From Nosema muscidifuracis (lineage: Eukaryota > Microsporidia > Nosematidae), in NCBI GenBank assembly GCA_028335825.1, contig JAIOKI010000006.1, positions 372,001 to 436,000 on the forward strand: a stretch of 64,000 nucleotides of DNA, written 5' to 3'. This document shows positions 20,981-29,745 of the stretch, piece by piece (within the stretch, counting starts at the first letter, position 1; every line of letters begins with the position of its first letter). Under the pieces are notes generated by a model that ran no database searches, was not told where the DNA came from, and was given only the letters and a program-made list of their open reading frames with translations. The translations under genes and the position numbers were made by a program.

Positions 20981-22081
20981 ATGATAAATTACTTTTACAT
21001 ATTTCTATTCGTATACTCAATAAAAATAAAAGAAATAGATTTTGATATAAAAAAAGTCTTTTCATTTAATATTCCTACAGATGGTCCTTTAGATTATATT
21101 TCTCTAATGTCTAAGATGGGAACCCAAATCAAAGAATCTACTTATATTAAAAAAGAAATTAATGGTGATACAATATTAATATATTCTATTTATAAGAAAT
21201 CGGGTAAGTTTCATTCTAAGAGTACTATACTTAAACCTATATCTGATAATTATGAAATTAAATCTTTAAAGAGAGGTATAATTTGTGCAATAAGGATAAA
21301 TGATAGATGTATTTTTTATTATACTATACCTAATTTGACAATTCTATTAGAGAGAATAGATGGACTTACTTTATTTGTAAATTCTATAGGTATAAATGAG
21401 AAAGATTTTTATAAAGAATTTCTTAAAATAGTACATGTGAAGAATATTACTTTAGAATATACAGAATTCTTTGATACCGTTAATAATATAATAATGGATA
21501 TAGAAAATAAAGGTCCCTTGCTTAAATTACTAGAAGAAAATATTTTATTATTTTTTGATAAAGATTACGATCTCATAAAAAGATTCTTTATAGAAGTATA
21601 TGAACTTAAAGAAAAATATAGAGAATATAAAGATCTTGATAATATTATTGATAAATTTACTGATAAAACTACTTATAACAAGTTCATAGGAGATCCACAA
21701 TATAATCATGATAAGAAGTATATGTTAAAAAGATTATTATTCCATGATATGATGAATATTCTTAATTTATCAAAGAATTCTGTTTGTAAGATAGCATGTT
21801 TAGCTGAAATTGATGGATGTGTAAGAGGATCATTTGGGATTTATTTAACAGGAAAAATATATGATGATTTAGTAATAAATAATTCTTTATCTGTAATAGG
21901 AGATAACGGTATTAATATAAATATAGAGGGAGTATCTGTAGTATCAGGAGAAGTAAAAATATTTATTTTATCTAGTGAGATATTAAAACATGATTTAAAA
22001 AGTGTTAAGATATTTTTTAGTGGAGTAGATAAGATGTATGAGAGTAGGGAAATATCTATTGAAGAAATAACCAATAATTAA
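20981..22081 (+). CDS. secreted protein, microsporidian-type, paralogue of the 34.3-kb gene
   Basis: A 366-aa protein with a short hydrophobic N-terminal segment (YFYIFLFVYSI) that reads as a signal peptide and no other clear membrane span. It shares an ordered set of weak blocks with the protein at 34297-35448: ILLFFDKDYDL versus MLIFFNRNYFL, LLFHDMMNILNL versus YLFMDILNILRL, an IACLAEID versus LACVKVSID strand, and DLKSVKIFFSG...YESREI versus DIKNIKIVYING...YESDRI. The function is unknown; export to the host or to the spore/ER lumen is plausible. There is no CCC before this ATG. Confidence 0.75.
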   Translation: MINYFYIFLFVYSIKIKEIDFDIKKVFSFNIPTDGPLDYISLMSKMGTQIKESTYIKKEINGDTILIYSIYKKSGKFHSKSTILKPISDNYEIKSLKRGIICAIRINDRCIFYYTIPNLTILLERIDGLTLFVNSIGINEKDFYKEFLKIVHVKNITLEYTEFFDTVNNIIMDIENKGPLLKLLEENILLFFDKDYDLIKRFFIEVYELKEKYREYKDLDNIIDKFTDKTTYNKFIGDPQYNHDKKYMLKRLLFHDMMNILNLSKNSVCKIACLAEIDGCVRGSFGIYLTGKIYDDLVINNSLSVIGDNGININIEGVSVVSGEVKIFILSSEILKHDLKSVKIFFSGVDKMYESREISIEEITNN

Positions 22082-22531
22082 ATTATAATATACCTAATTT
22101 TATAGTATACAAATTGGTGTCTTTTTTATATTTGAAAATTATGTAAACCTTTTTAATTTAAAGACTTGTTTGATTGTTATTTTAAAGATTCTGATTGACT
22201 TACATTGTAAAGATTCTGATTGTCATTGTAAAGAGTTGTTTAATTGTCATTGTAAAGAGTTGTTTAACTGTCATTGTAAAGAGTTGATTGACTTACATTT
22301 TAAAGATTCTTATAGAAAAGTATTTAAAAATTGAAATATCAGGAATTCTTTTTATTATCAATAACTCCATGAAAATATTCACTTTGAAACAAATAATTTT
22401 TCTGATAATTTTGAAACAAGTTTTTAATCCTATTAATATTCACTTATTTTTCTATTTAATATCTCTCCTTTTTCAAATTTTTATTTGTTTGTTACAAAAC
22501 ATTTTTATAAATTTATTTATCCCTTTATCAT
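22082..22531. repeat. tandem repeat, about 27-bp units, in intergenic region
   Basis: Positions 22150-22315 repeat units containing GTCATTGTAAAGAGTTG and GATTGACTTACATT. The rest has no gene. Confidence 0.75.
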
Positions 22532-23113
22532 ATGGTAGTCCGTCATTCAGCCTCTATCCCAAAATTTACAACCTCAACTCAATCATCCAATACAAACACT
22601 TCAGTCTTCACTGAATACATGTCAACATTTACATTGCACCAAATAGGAATTATAAAAAATAAATCCTACACTTATAGTCTAATATATGCTATGCTAATTC
22701 TCGTTCCACAAATAGTAGGAGCCTTTGCTTTTATGTTGCTGTACAATAATACGTTCACTCTCAGTAATTTAATGTGGGCATCTATAAGAAGAATCTTATT
22801 TTTAATAATATTTTCATTTGTGATGGGATATTTTATTAGATTCTTGCTTGATAAAATGGATGATTCATCGTTCTCGTCATATGTTTATGTAGTCTTTCTT
22901 AGTACAATACATTGTCCTATATTCATTTTTGTTGGTAGCTTTTTTATTAATTCAAGTGTTCCAGGATTACTTGGTCTTTTAAATGGTAGTCTTGCTAAAT
23001 ATATTTGTAATGTTAATGTATTGTCTGGTTATTCATTCCCAGATGGAAGATCAAATTTTATATATGAGTTTCTTACCCTATGCTGTTATTTAGTATTCTT
23101 TTCTGTTGTATAA
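22532..23113 (+). CDS. polytopic membrane protein, unknown (Yip1-like layout)
   Basis: A 193-aa protein with a polar Ser/Thr-rich N terminus (about 1-40) and then roughly five hydrophobic helices. A soluble head followed by five spans is the layout of Yip1/Yif1 vesicle proteins, but I see no decisive motif. ATCCCTTTATCAT precedes the ATG and supports this start. Confidence 0.5.
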   Translation: MVVRHSASIPKFTTSTQSSNTNTSVFTEYMSTFTLHQIGIIKNKSYTYSLIYAMLILVPQIVGAFAFMLLYNNTFTLSNLMWASIRRILFLIIFSFVMGYFIRFLLDKMDDSSFSSYVYVVFLSTIHCPIFIFVGSFFINSSVPGLLGLLNGSLAKYICNVNVLSGYSFPDGRSNFIYEFLTLCCYLVFFSVV

Positions 23114-23737
23114 AATTAATTAAATATTAAAAACTTTTATTGAATCTTATTTTCAATATATTATTTTATAAATATTCAACTATATTATTGTTTTAATTAA
23201 AGTTTAAACTTATTTAAATGTTCAACTATATTATTTATTTTATTATTAAATTTATTTAAATGTTCAACTATATTATTGTTTTAATTTAATTGAAACTTAT
23301 TTAAATGTCATAAATTATTTATTTTATTATTAAATTTATTTAAATGTCATAAATTATTTAGTTATCTTATTATTAAATTTACTTAAATGTCATAATAAAC
23401 TATCTTTTTAATTCAATTGAAACTTATTTAAATGTCATAATAAACTATCTTTTTAATTCAATTGAAACTTATTTAAATGTCATAATAAACTATCTTTTTA
23501 ATTTAACTAAAATTACTTAAATATCATATATTATTTTAATATCATAAAATATTTAGTTATCTCCTGAAAGCCATGGTTCTAACCTACACTGAAGCTGATG
23601 CTCGTTGCTTTGATAATATTTAAGTATTTTAATTATTAAAGATATTTAATTATATTTAGTTAAATTTACTTTAATTAATAATAACAATTTATTTAATCTT
23701 ATTATATACTAAGTTAATTAAAAATTTAATAAATTAT
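23114..23737. repeat. tandem repeat region plus one dispersed 58-bp element
   Basis: Positions 23190-23515 repeat units around TTTAAATGTCATAATAAACT and TTTTTAATTCAATTGAAAC. The dispersed element at 23564-23621 is listed separately. Confidence 0.75.
23564..23621. repeat. dispersed 58-bp element, copy 1
   Basis: About 40 percent GC in otherwise very AT-rich DNA, starting CTGAAAGCCATGGTTCTAAC. It matches 39593-39650 at 53 of 58 positions, all five differences being A/G. Weak similarity continues about 20 bases past the 3' side (TTAATTATTAAAG). Nature unknown: it could be a small RNA gene, an element end or a coding remnant. Confidence 0.85.
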
Positions 23738-23962
23738 TTATTTCAATATATACCAAAACATATCCTTAATAAACTGATAGATCGCTTTTAACAGACTTTT
23801 TAAAGAATCTAGTAAAGACTCTCGCTGTACATCTGTATTTTCAATTTCTGTATCCTGTACATGATTCTGGTCTAGTACCTGTTCTTCCTTCTTAGTTATA
23901 GTCAGTCTTATCATATTATCATCTTCACCTTCGTTTTTAAATAAAATCTTTGGATTCTTCAT
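23738..23962 (-). CDS. small acidic protein with hydrophobic C terminus, unknown
   Basis: A 74-aa frame with a charged N-terminal two thirds (many Asp/Glu/Asn) and a C-terminal amphipathic or hydrophobic stretch (YQFIKDMFWYILK). GC is slightly above the local background, which favours a real gene. It lacks the CCC start element. It lies 55 bases from tRNA-Asp. Confidence 0.4.
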   Translation of the reverse strand: MKNPKILFKNEGEDDNMIRLTITKKEEQVLDQNHVQDTEIENTDVQRESLLDSLKSLLKAIYQFIKDMFWYILK

Positions 23963-24017
23963 ATTTGGATCAATTGACTAAATTTATGGTTGTTTCAGAT
24001 TTGTTTCACTTAATCAA

Positions 24018-24088
24018 TCTCCTATGGTGCAGTGGTAGCATGCTAGTCTGTCACGCTGGTGGCCCGGGTTCGAGTCCCGGTGGGAGAG
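24018..24088 (+). tRNA. tRNA-Asp (GTC)
   Basis: Acceptor TCTCCTA/TGGGAGA, D arm around GTGCAGTGGTAGCA, anticodon loop CTGTCAC (GTC), T arm CCGGG-TTCGAGT-CCCGG, discriminator G. There is no intron; a TTTTTT run follows. Confidence 0.95.
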
Positions 24089-24200
24089 TTTTTTGACTAA
24101 ATTAGTAACAATTTCATCATATCAGTACTTACATTTTTGATTGGGTTGTCAGATTAAATCAGTGATTATTATAAATTTAAATATATAAAAAATATCCTAT

Positions 24201-24395
24201 TTATTCGTATACAAAATTAATAAAGTCATTTATACTTACACAATCAGTAGAATCAAAAGGTACCATTCTTATCAATATATTCATTTCTTCGTCATTAAAC
24301 TTATCACCAATTGTAAAATATTTGATGATATTTTGTCTTGTTATATAATTATTATTGAAGAGTCTTAAAAGATTATTCATTTTTTGTTTATTCAT
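24201..24395 (-). CDS. EF-hand-like small protein (calmodulin/centrin C-lobe type)
   Basis: A 64-aa protein whose pattern fits one pair of EF-hands: LLRLFNNNYITRQNIIKYF followed by FNDEEMNILIRMV and a second loop leading to INDFINFVYE, as in the C-lobe of calmodulin, centrin or a myosin light chain. The calcium-binding loops are degenerate (few acidic ligands), so it may not bind calcium. ACCCTTCAT sits directly before the ATG, so the short length looks genuine. Confidence 0.6.
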   Translation of the reverse strand: MNKQKMNNLLRLFNNNYITRQNIIKYFTIGDKFNDEEMNILIRMVPFDSTDCVSINDFINFVYE

Positions 24396-24649
24396 ATGAA
24401 GGGTAAAAAATGAAATTATTTAAAATAAAATATTTGTTTTTAATATAATTTATTAATATTTTTCTTTCTAAATTAATTTAATATATAAGTTCTTCATTCA
24501 AATTAATATATAAGTTTCTTATTCAAATTAACTTAAATACATTCTTTACTTATGTATATTTAATTCCTTTATAAATTAACTTAACATATACGCTCTTCAT
24601 TTATATTTATTTAATTCTCTCTATAAATGAATTATCTTAAATACATTCT

Positions 24650-26806
24650 TTATTTATGTTTATCTTGTATATCACATAATTCTATAATTAATCTAATTGT
24701 TTCATCATTTATTCTATCCAATGAGAATCTTTTCTTAATCTTCTCACTTAATTCTATCATTTCTTTGTACATTATGTACATATCTTCATATTTTTTATGT
24801 GGTATTAAAATATCTTTTTTTAAATTAATTATTTCTCTAATTTCATTAAGTAAATTATCATAACTGATATTCCTTACTGATACATCTGAAGATAAATCTA
24901 TACTATTATATGAAGATATATTTATATCATTATTAGGAATCCTACCTTTAATAAGATCCTTAACTGTTTGTACATTTCCTTTCTTCTTATTTATCATATC
25001 TCCTATTTTTTCATTTATCATATCTCCTATCTTTTTATTATGTAAATCTCCTATCTTTTTATTTTGTAAATCTCCTATCTTTTTATTTTGTAAATCTTTT
25101 TCTTGATTATTAAGTCTCATATTTAGTATACTTGGTATATCCAATATACTAAATCCTTCTGCTCCACCATATGTAGTCCCTTTATTGACTATATTCCCTA
25201 TATAAAGTATACATCCAATTAATTCTTTAATATATCTACTATTATATACTTCTATAAAGAAATTATTAAATATTTTTATATAGTTTATATTACAATTCTT
25301 AATAAGAAAATCTAATTTGATACTTTTAAGATTATTTCTAACATCTTGTATACAATCACCACATTCTTTAAAAAATAAAACGTATTTATCAGTACTTGAA
25401 ATTGATAAAATATTTGATACTTCCTGATCTGTAGGGAAATATAAAAGAAGTTGATTAATTAAATTATCATTTAAAACTTCACTATCTTGTTGTAATATTC
25501 CATATACAACATCTTTATAATCACATTTTATTCTAGATAATGCTATATTTAAGGCATAACTTTTTTTAGGATCCATAAGAATTTCCCTTTTTATTTCTTT
25601 GGATAATTTCTTTACTTCTGGTACTTTAATGAAATATTCTAGATCTTCTTTAGAAAACTTCTCTTTGTAATAATCTAAATCAATTGATTCAAACAAAGTG
25701 TCTTTCTTATCAATCTTAGTCCATTTTATATTTAAATAATTTACAGAAGGTTCTTTCTTCTTAAAAACCATTTTCTTTTTAACGATCTTCTTAACTTCTT
25801 TTTTTATTTCTGGTTTTATTTCTTCTTTAATTTCTATTTTTTTTTCTTCTTTAACTATTGGTTTTATTTCTATATTTTTTTTTATATTCTCTTCCTTCTT
25901 GACTTCTTCATTAATTTTAACTCCCTCAACTTTTTTATTTTGTAAATTTCTCAAAAATAAAATATCCATCAAAACTTTCTCAAGATTTTTATCTTCGATA
26001 CATTGTAAATTATCATCTTTTAAATTATCATTTTTTAAATTATCATCTTTTATAATATCATCTTTTAAATTATCATCTTGTAAATTATCATCTTGTAAAT
26101 TATTATTTTTTATAATATCATCTTGTAAATTATTATCTTTTAAATTATCATTTTTTACTTTATTATCTTTTATAATATCATCTTGTAAATTATCATTTTT
26201 TAAATTATCATCTTTTAATTTATTATATTTAATATATTCATATATCTTTCTATACTTACTTTTTATAATTTTATCTGTAATATATTCTACTCCTTCTGTT
26301 GTACTATTAATAATCTTATATACAAGCATTTTACATATACAATCACCTTCAAATAATATACCAAAATTATCAAGTATATCAAATACTTCCCATTTTTCAT
26401 ATTCAGCAGCTTTTTTAATTAAAAAATTAGTATCAAATTCCATACCATAAGTTAAAATCATTCTATGTATGAATTCAATACAAATAGAAACTTTATCACC
26501 TTCTTCTTCTTCCATAACTTTTCTTATTATATTAGATCCATCATTATTAATAAATATAGTAAAGAGAGTTTTGGTAGTTAGAGATATAACTAGAGATAAC
26601 AAAGATATATATGATTTACTATTTGACAAGTATTTTGGTATGTTACTCTTTCTTTCTTCTAATGATTGTATAGAAATTATTGTTTTAATTTTCTTCTTTA
26701 GATCCAAGTTTATACTCAATTTATGCTGTTTAGAGTCTTCTATGTTAAGAGATTTTAGTACTGTAATGAACTGATTATTTACATTTTCTAATGACTTGTT
26801 TGACAT
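24650..26806 (-). CDS. formin (FH2 protein) lacking a proline-rich FH1
   Basis: A 718-aa predicted actin nucleator. The N-terminal part (about 1-190) looks like the GBD/FH3 armadillo domain. Residues about 190-270 are KDDNLQDDN-type tandem repeats, followed by a Glu/Lys-rich stretch where FH1 should be. FH2 starts near 358 (YLNIKWTKIDKKDTLFE) and includes ILMDPKKSYALNIALSRI, YFPTDQEV, GCILYIGNIVNKGT and GGAEGFSILD (about 547). A second repeat (NKKIGDL/M, about 567-609) sits inside FH2 after GGAEGF. The start is the ATG directly after GCCC, five codons inside the longest frame. Confidence 0.85.
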   Translation of the reverse strand: MSNKSLENVNNQFITVLKSLNIEDSKQHKLSINLDLKKKIKTIISIQSLEERKSNIPKYLSNSKSYISLLSLVISLTTKTLFTIFINNDGSNIIRKVMEEEEGDKVSICIEFIHRMILTYGMEFDTNFLIKKAAEYEKWEVFDILDNFGILFEGDCICKMLVYKIINSTTEGVEYITDKIIKSKYRKIYEYIKYNKLKDDNLKNDNLQDDIIKDNKVKNDNLKDNNLQDDIIKNNNLQDDNLQDDNLKDDIIKDDNLKNDNLKDDNLQCIEDKNLEKVLMDILFLRNLQNKKVEGVKINEEVKKEENIKKNIEIKPIVKEEKKIEIKEEIKPEIKKEVKKIVKKKMVFKKKEPSVNYLNIKWTKIDKKDTLFESIDLDYYKEKFSKEDLEYFIKVPEVKKLSKEIKREILMDPKKSYALNIALSRIKCDYKDVVYGILQQDSEVLNDNLINQLLLYFPTDQEVSNILSISSTDKYVLFFKECGDCIQDVRNNLKSIKLDFLIKNCNINYIKIFNNFFIEVYNSRYIKELIGCILYIGNIVNKGTTYGGAEGFSILDIPSILNMRLNNQEKDLQNKKIGDLQNKKIGDLHNKKIGDMINEKIGDMINKKKGNVQTVKDLIKGRIPNNDINISSYNSIDLSSDVSVRNISYDNLLNEIREIINLKKDILIPHKKYEDMYIMYKEMIELSEKIKKRFSLDRINDETIRLIIELCDIQDKHK
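24960..25105 (-). repeat. coding minisatellite within formin FH2
   Basis: About five to six 24-30-bp units encode NKKIGDL/NKKIGDM variants. Confidence 0.85.
25995..26235 (-). repeat. coding minisatellite in the formin linker
   Basis: 15-bp-based units encode DDNLK, DDNLQ, DDIIK and NDNLK; the array spans about 80 codons. Confidence 0.9.
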
Positions 26807-27562
26807 GGGCAAAAAAAACAAAAAGAGTTATTTGAGTTAACTGAAACTTTGTAAGAATAATATTTTTTGAAGTTTTAAAAAGACTTAATATTCAAAAATA
26901 TTTGAAAGAATAATCCTAAGATAAAAATATTTGAAACACATTATTGATGTCATCTTGATTTGATCCAAATTATTGAATGTACGGCTTATCTCAATGGGGT
27001 TTAAAATTAAAACTTTGTAAATACCATTTTGCTTACAAATAATAAACTAATCAATATTTAAATAAAAGAATATAACTGATTTTCAGAAGATTTCTCAATA
27101 ATTGTTATCATTTTTTTTATCTATTTTATGTAATATTTGCCAAAAAATTCTTCATTCATTTTAATAAAAGATATTGTTTTTAAAATTTTCTTTCTTTATT
27201 AAAATTTAAATAAAATGAGTAAATAAAATAAGTGAAAACCTATTTATGCAAATAAAATAAGTGAAAACATATTTATGCAAATAAAATGAGTAAAAACATA
27301 TTTATGCAAATAAAATGAGTAAAAACATATTTATGCAAATAAAATGAGTAAAAACCTATTTATGCAAATAAAATGAGTAAAAACCTACTTTATGCAAAAA
27401 AAAATAAATTTAAATAAGTAAAAACCTATTTATGCAAATAAAATGTTTAAGTCCTATTTATGCAAAAAAAATATAAATTCAAATTATTATGCATAAATAA
27501 AGTAACAAACAAAATCATTGATTATGAAACAAATTCATAAATAAGAAGTATTTGTTTAATTT
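26807..27562. repeat. intergenic region with 28-29-bp tandem repeat
   Basis: Positions 27220-27475 carry about eight units built on AAATAAAATGAGTAAAAACC and ATTTATGC. The first 400 bases have no repeat and no gene. Confidence 0.85.
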
Positions 27563-28231
27563 ATGATTCTCTTTCTTGTAGGTATAATAGACATAGGAAG
27601 TACTGGAAGTAGACTTAACATTTTTGGATACACCAAAGACAAAGATTTAATGTACCATAAAAAGCATGAAGTACAAGGAGGACTTCATAAGCTATCTGAA
27701 GAAGATGTACGAAAGAATATTTTTCAACTTACCAAGAACATAAAAGATAAATCTATTCCATTAGGGATTTTTTGTACAGCTGGATTTAGAAATCCTCTTA
27801 ATATACCAAGACTTAATTTTATTAAATCACTTTTTAAAGGATTTAATCTTAAAGAATATGGTATACTTAGTGGGAAGTATGAAGGATATCTAGGATACAT
27901 GTCTCTAAGATATATTCTTAATAGGTCTGATTTTGTACTTATAGATATGGGAGGGAAGAGTACACAAGTAGTTACTGATAATTCTTATAAAAGTTATAAG
28001 ATTGGCTATACGAATATACAAGATATAGATAAAATTAAAGTAAAAAATATTTCAAAAAATAAACCTGTCTATATAAGCTCTCATTTTACTAAAAAGAAGA
28101 AAATGAGTGTGGATAAAATAAGGAATAAGCATATGCGTAAATTATTGAAGAAGTTAGGTATCGAGAATAATCTAAAAGGGATAAAAGTTAATTGGACATT
28201 AGCCATGTCATTAAGATTCCTTCAATTATGA
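27563..28231 (+). CDS. miniature GDA1/CD39-family nucleoside phosphatase
   Basis: A 222-aa apyrase-like protein. ACR1 is IDIGSTGSRLNIF (about 9-21), ACR2 CTAGFR (about 72-77), ACR3 GILSGKYEGYLGYMS with the catalytic Glu (about 101), ACR4 DMGGKSTQV (about 132) and an ACR5-like VNWTLAMSLRFL at the C terminus. Relatives have 400-550 residues; the stretch between ACR4 and ACR5 is nearly gone. The family hydrolyses nucleoside di- or triphosphates in the secretory lumen or outside the cell. The ATG lacks a CCC element, and TTTCTTGTAG just inside the frame could be a splice acceptor, so the true N terminus is uncertain. Confidence 0.82.
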   Translation: MILFLVGIIDIGSTGSRLNIFGYTKDKDLMYHKKHEVQGGLHKLSEEDVRKNIFQLTKNIKDKSIPLGIFCTAGFRNPLNIPRLNFIKSLFKGFNLKEYGILSGKYEGYLGYMSLRYILNRSDFVLIDMGGKSTQVVTDNSYKSYKIGYTNIQDIDKIKVKNISKNKPVYISSHFTKKKKMSVDKIRNKHMRKLLKKLGIENNLKGIKVNWTLAMSLRFLQL

Positions 28232-28461
28232 CAACGATTGAGAATTTTAGGTATGTCCTTAAAATTTCTCAACTATTTAAAATATTTATGAAAAAAATCA
28301 ATTTAAATAATTTTTTATAGAATTGCTTAAATCGATATTTTCTTTAAAATTTATGAATGAGGTTGTAAATATTTTTAATTCTTGAAATGTTTTATCAAGA
28401 TTTCTTTTTGATCACAATCTCCTTTTATAGACGTCTAAATTTTTAACAAGACCCCCTTAGA

Positions 28462-29412
28462 ATGTCTATGAAACTAAAAGAGAGTTTAAATAAAATAAAA
28501 CAAACTTGGAATGATATATCATCTGTAAAAATGTATACACCATCTCAGGAAACGACTAATATATGCTACAAATATATTAAAATGATAGGACGAGGTACTT
28601 TCGGGATAGTAATATTAGTAGAAGATATTCTTACCAATAAGAAGTATGCACTAAAAAGAGTTTACCAAGATAATCGATATTACAATAGAGAACTTGATAT
28701 GTTTAGAAATATTCAACACAAAAATATAGTAAAACTTCATTATTATTATTATGAAGAAGAATCTTCTAAAGGAAAATATCTTAATTTACTTATGGAATAT
28801 TTACCTTACAATTTGGAAACATTAATAGAAGACCGTAAAAAATATAATGAAATATTTGTTGATACAGAAAGAATTAAAAGTTGGTGTAAACAACTTGTAA
28901 GCGCATTGGAATATATGCATGATAAGAGGATATGTCATAGGGATATTAAACCAGCAAATATTCTGATAGATAGAACAATGGATAGAGTAGTCCTTTGTGA
29001 TATGGGTAGTGCTAAGAAATTAGAAGATGGTGGTAAAAATGTTCCTTACGTGTGTAGTAGATATTACAGATCACCTGAGAATATTTTTAATATAGAAACA
29101 TACAATTGTAAGATAGATGTATGGAGTTTAGGATGTGTAATGATAGAGATTCATTCAGGAGAAATACTTTTTAAAGGATCATGTAATAAAGAAATGATAA
29201 ATAAAATATTAAGAATAGTAAAATGTACTAAAGCAGATCTTCTTGAAATGAATTGTGAAGATGAAGGAACACAAGGTATAGGAATAAGACAATATATAAA
29301 AGATTTTGTAAATAATGAAGATTTAATAAAGATATATGGAGAAATGATTGTATTTAATCCTGAAAAGAGAAGTAGTGCTAAAAAATTAAGTCATATATTA
29401 GCAACTATGTAA
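28462..29412 (+). CDS. GSK3/shaggy-type protein kinase
   Basis: A 316-aa kinase with the whole catalytic core: GRGTFGIV glycine loop (43-50), Lys65 in YALKRV, the C-helix Glu in YNRELDM as in GSK3, HRDIKPANIL, CDMGSAK and the GSK3/CMGC activation loop YVCSRYYRSPE with its Tyr. GSK3 enzymes usually have CDFGSAK; here the DFG Phe is Met. CMGC kinases of this group regulate the cell cycle, glycogen and transcription; the target here is unknown. GACCCCCTTAGA precedes the ATG. Confidence 0.92.
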   Translation: MSMKLKESLNKIKQTWNDISSVKMYTPSQETTNICYKYIKMIGRGTFGIVILVEDILTNKKYALKRVYQDNRYYNRELDMFRNIQHKNIVKLHYYYYEEESSKGKYLNLLMEYLPYNLETLIEDRKKYNEIFVDTERIKSWCKQLVSALEYMHDKRICHRDIKPANILIDRTMDRVVLCDMGSAKKLEDGGKNVPYVCSRYYRSPENIFNIETYNCKIDVWSLGCVMIEIHSGEILFKGSCNKEMINKILRIVKCTKADLLEMNCEDEGTQGIGIRQYIKDFVNNEDLIKIYGEMIVFNPEKRSSAKKLSHILATM

Positions 29413-29745
29413 ATATTTTATAAAAAAGATGTCAAATCAAAAGAAATAATCAATGAAGAGATGCTAATAAAAAAATATTTAACGAAAAATAATTTATTAA
29501 TAAAAAATACTATAATTTTGTTAAAATATATCTTATAAATTTAATTAATAATTTTCTTAAAATATATCTTTTAAAATATAGCTTATAATTCTAATTAATA
29601 ATTTTATTAAAATATAGTTTATAAATTTAATTAATAATTAACTTAAAATATAGCTTATAATTATATTAAATTCAATTTAACTTTTTTAAGTAAACAATGA
29701 ATGGAAGGATAACAAGAAATTAAAAAATAAAATAGTTTTAAACTT
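29413..29745. repeat. intergenic AT-rich repeat between convergent genes
   Basis: Positions 29520-29660 repeat AAAATATAGCTTATAATT and TAATTAATAATTTT units. No gene seen. Confidence 0.7.

Noticed and set aside
23564-23621. 5S rRNA, U6 or tRNA fragment as identity of the 58-bp element
   Set aside because: Comparison by eye with the conserved cores of these RNAs showed no match.
25899-26450. 183-codon frame opposite the formin
   Set aside because: Antisense reflection of the DDNLK repeat; Ser/Phe-rich periodic translation.
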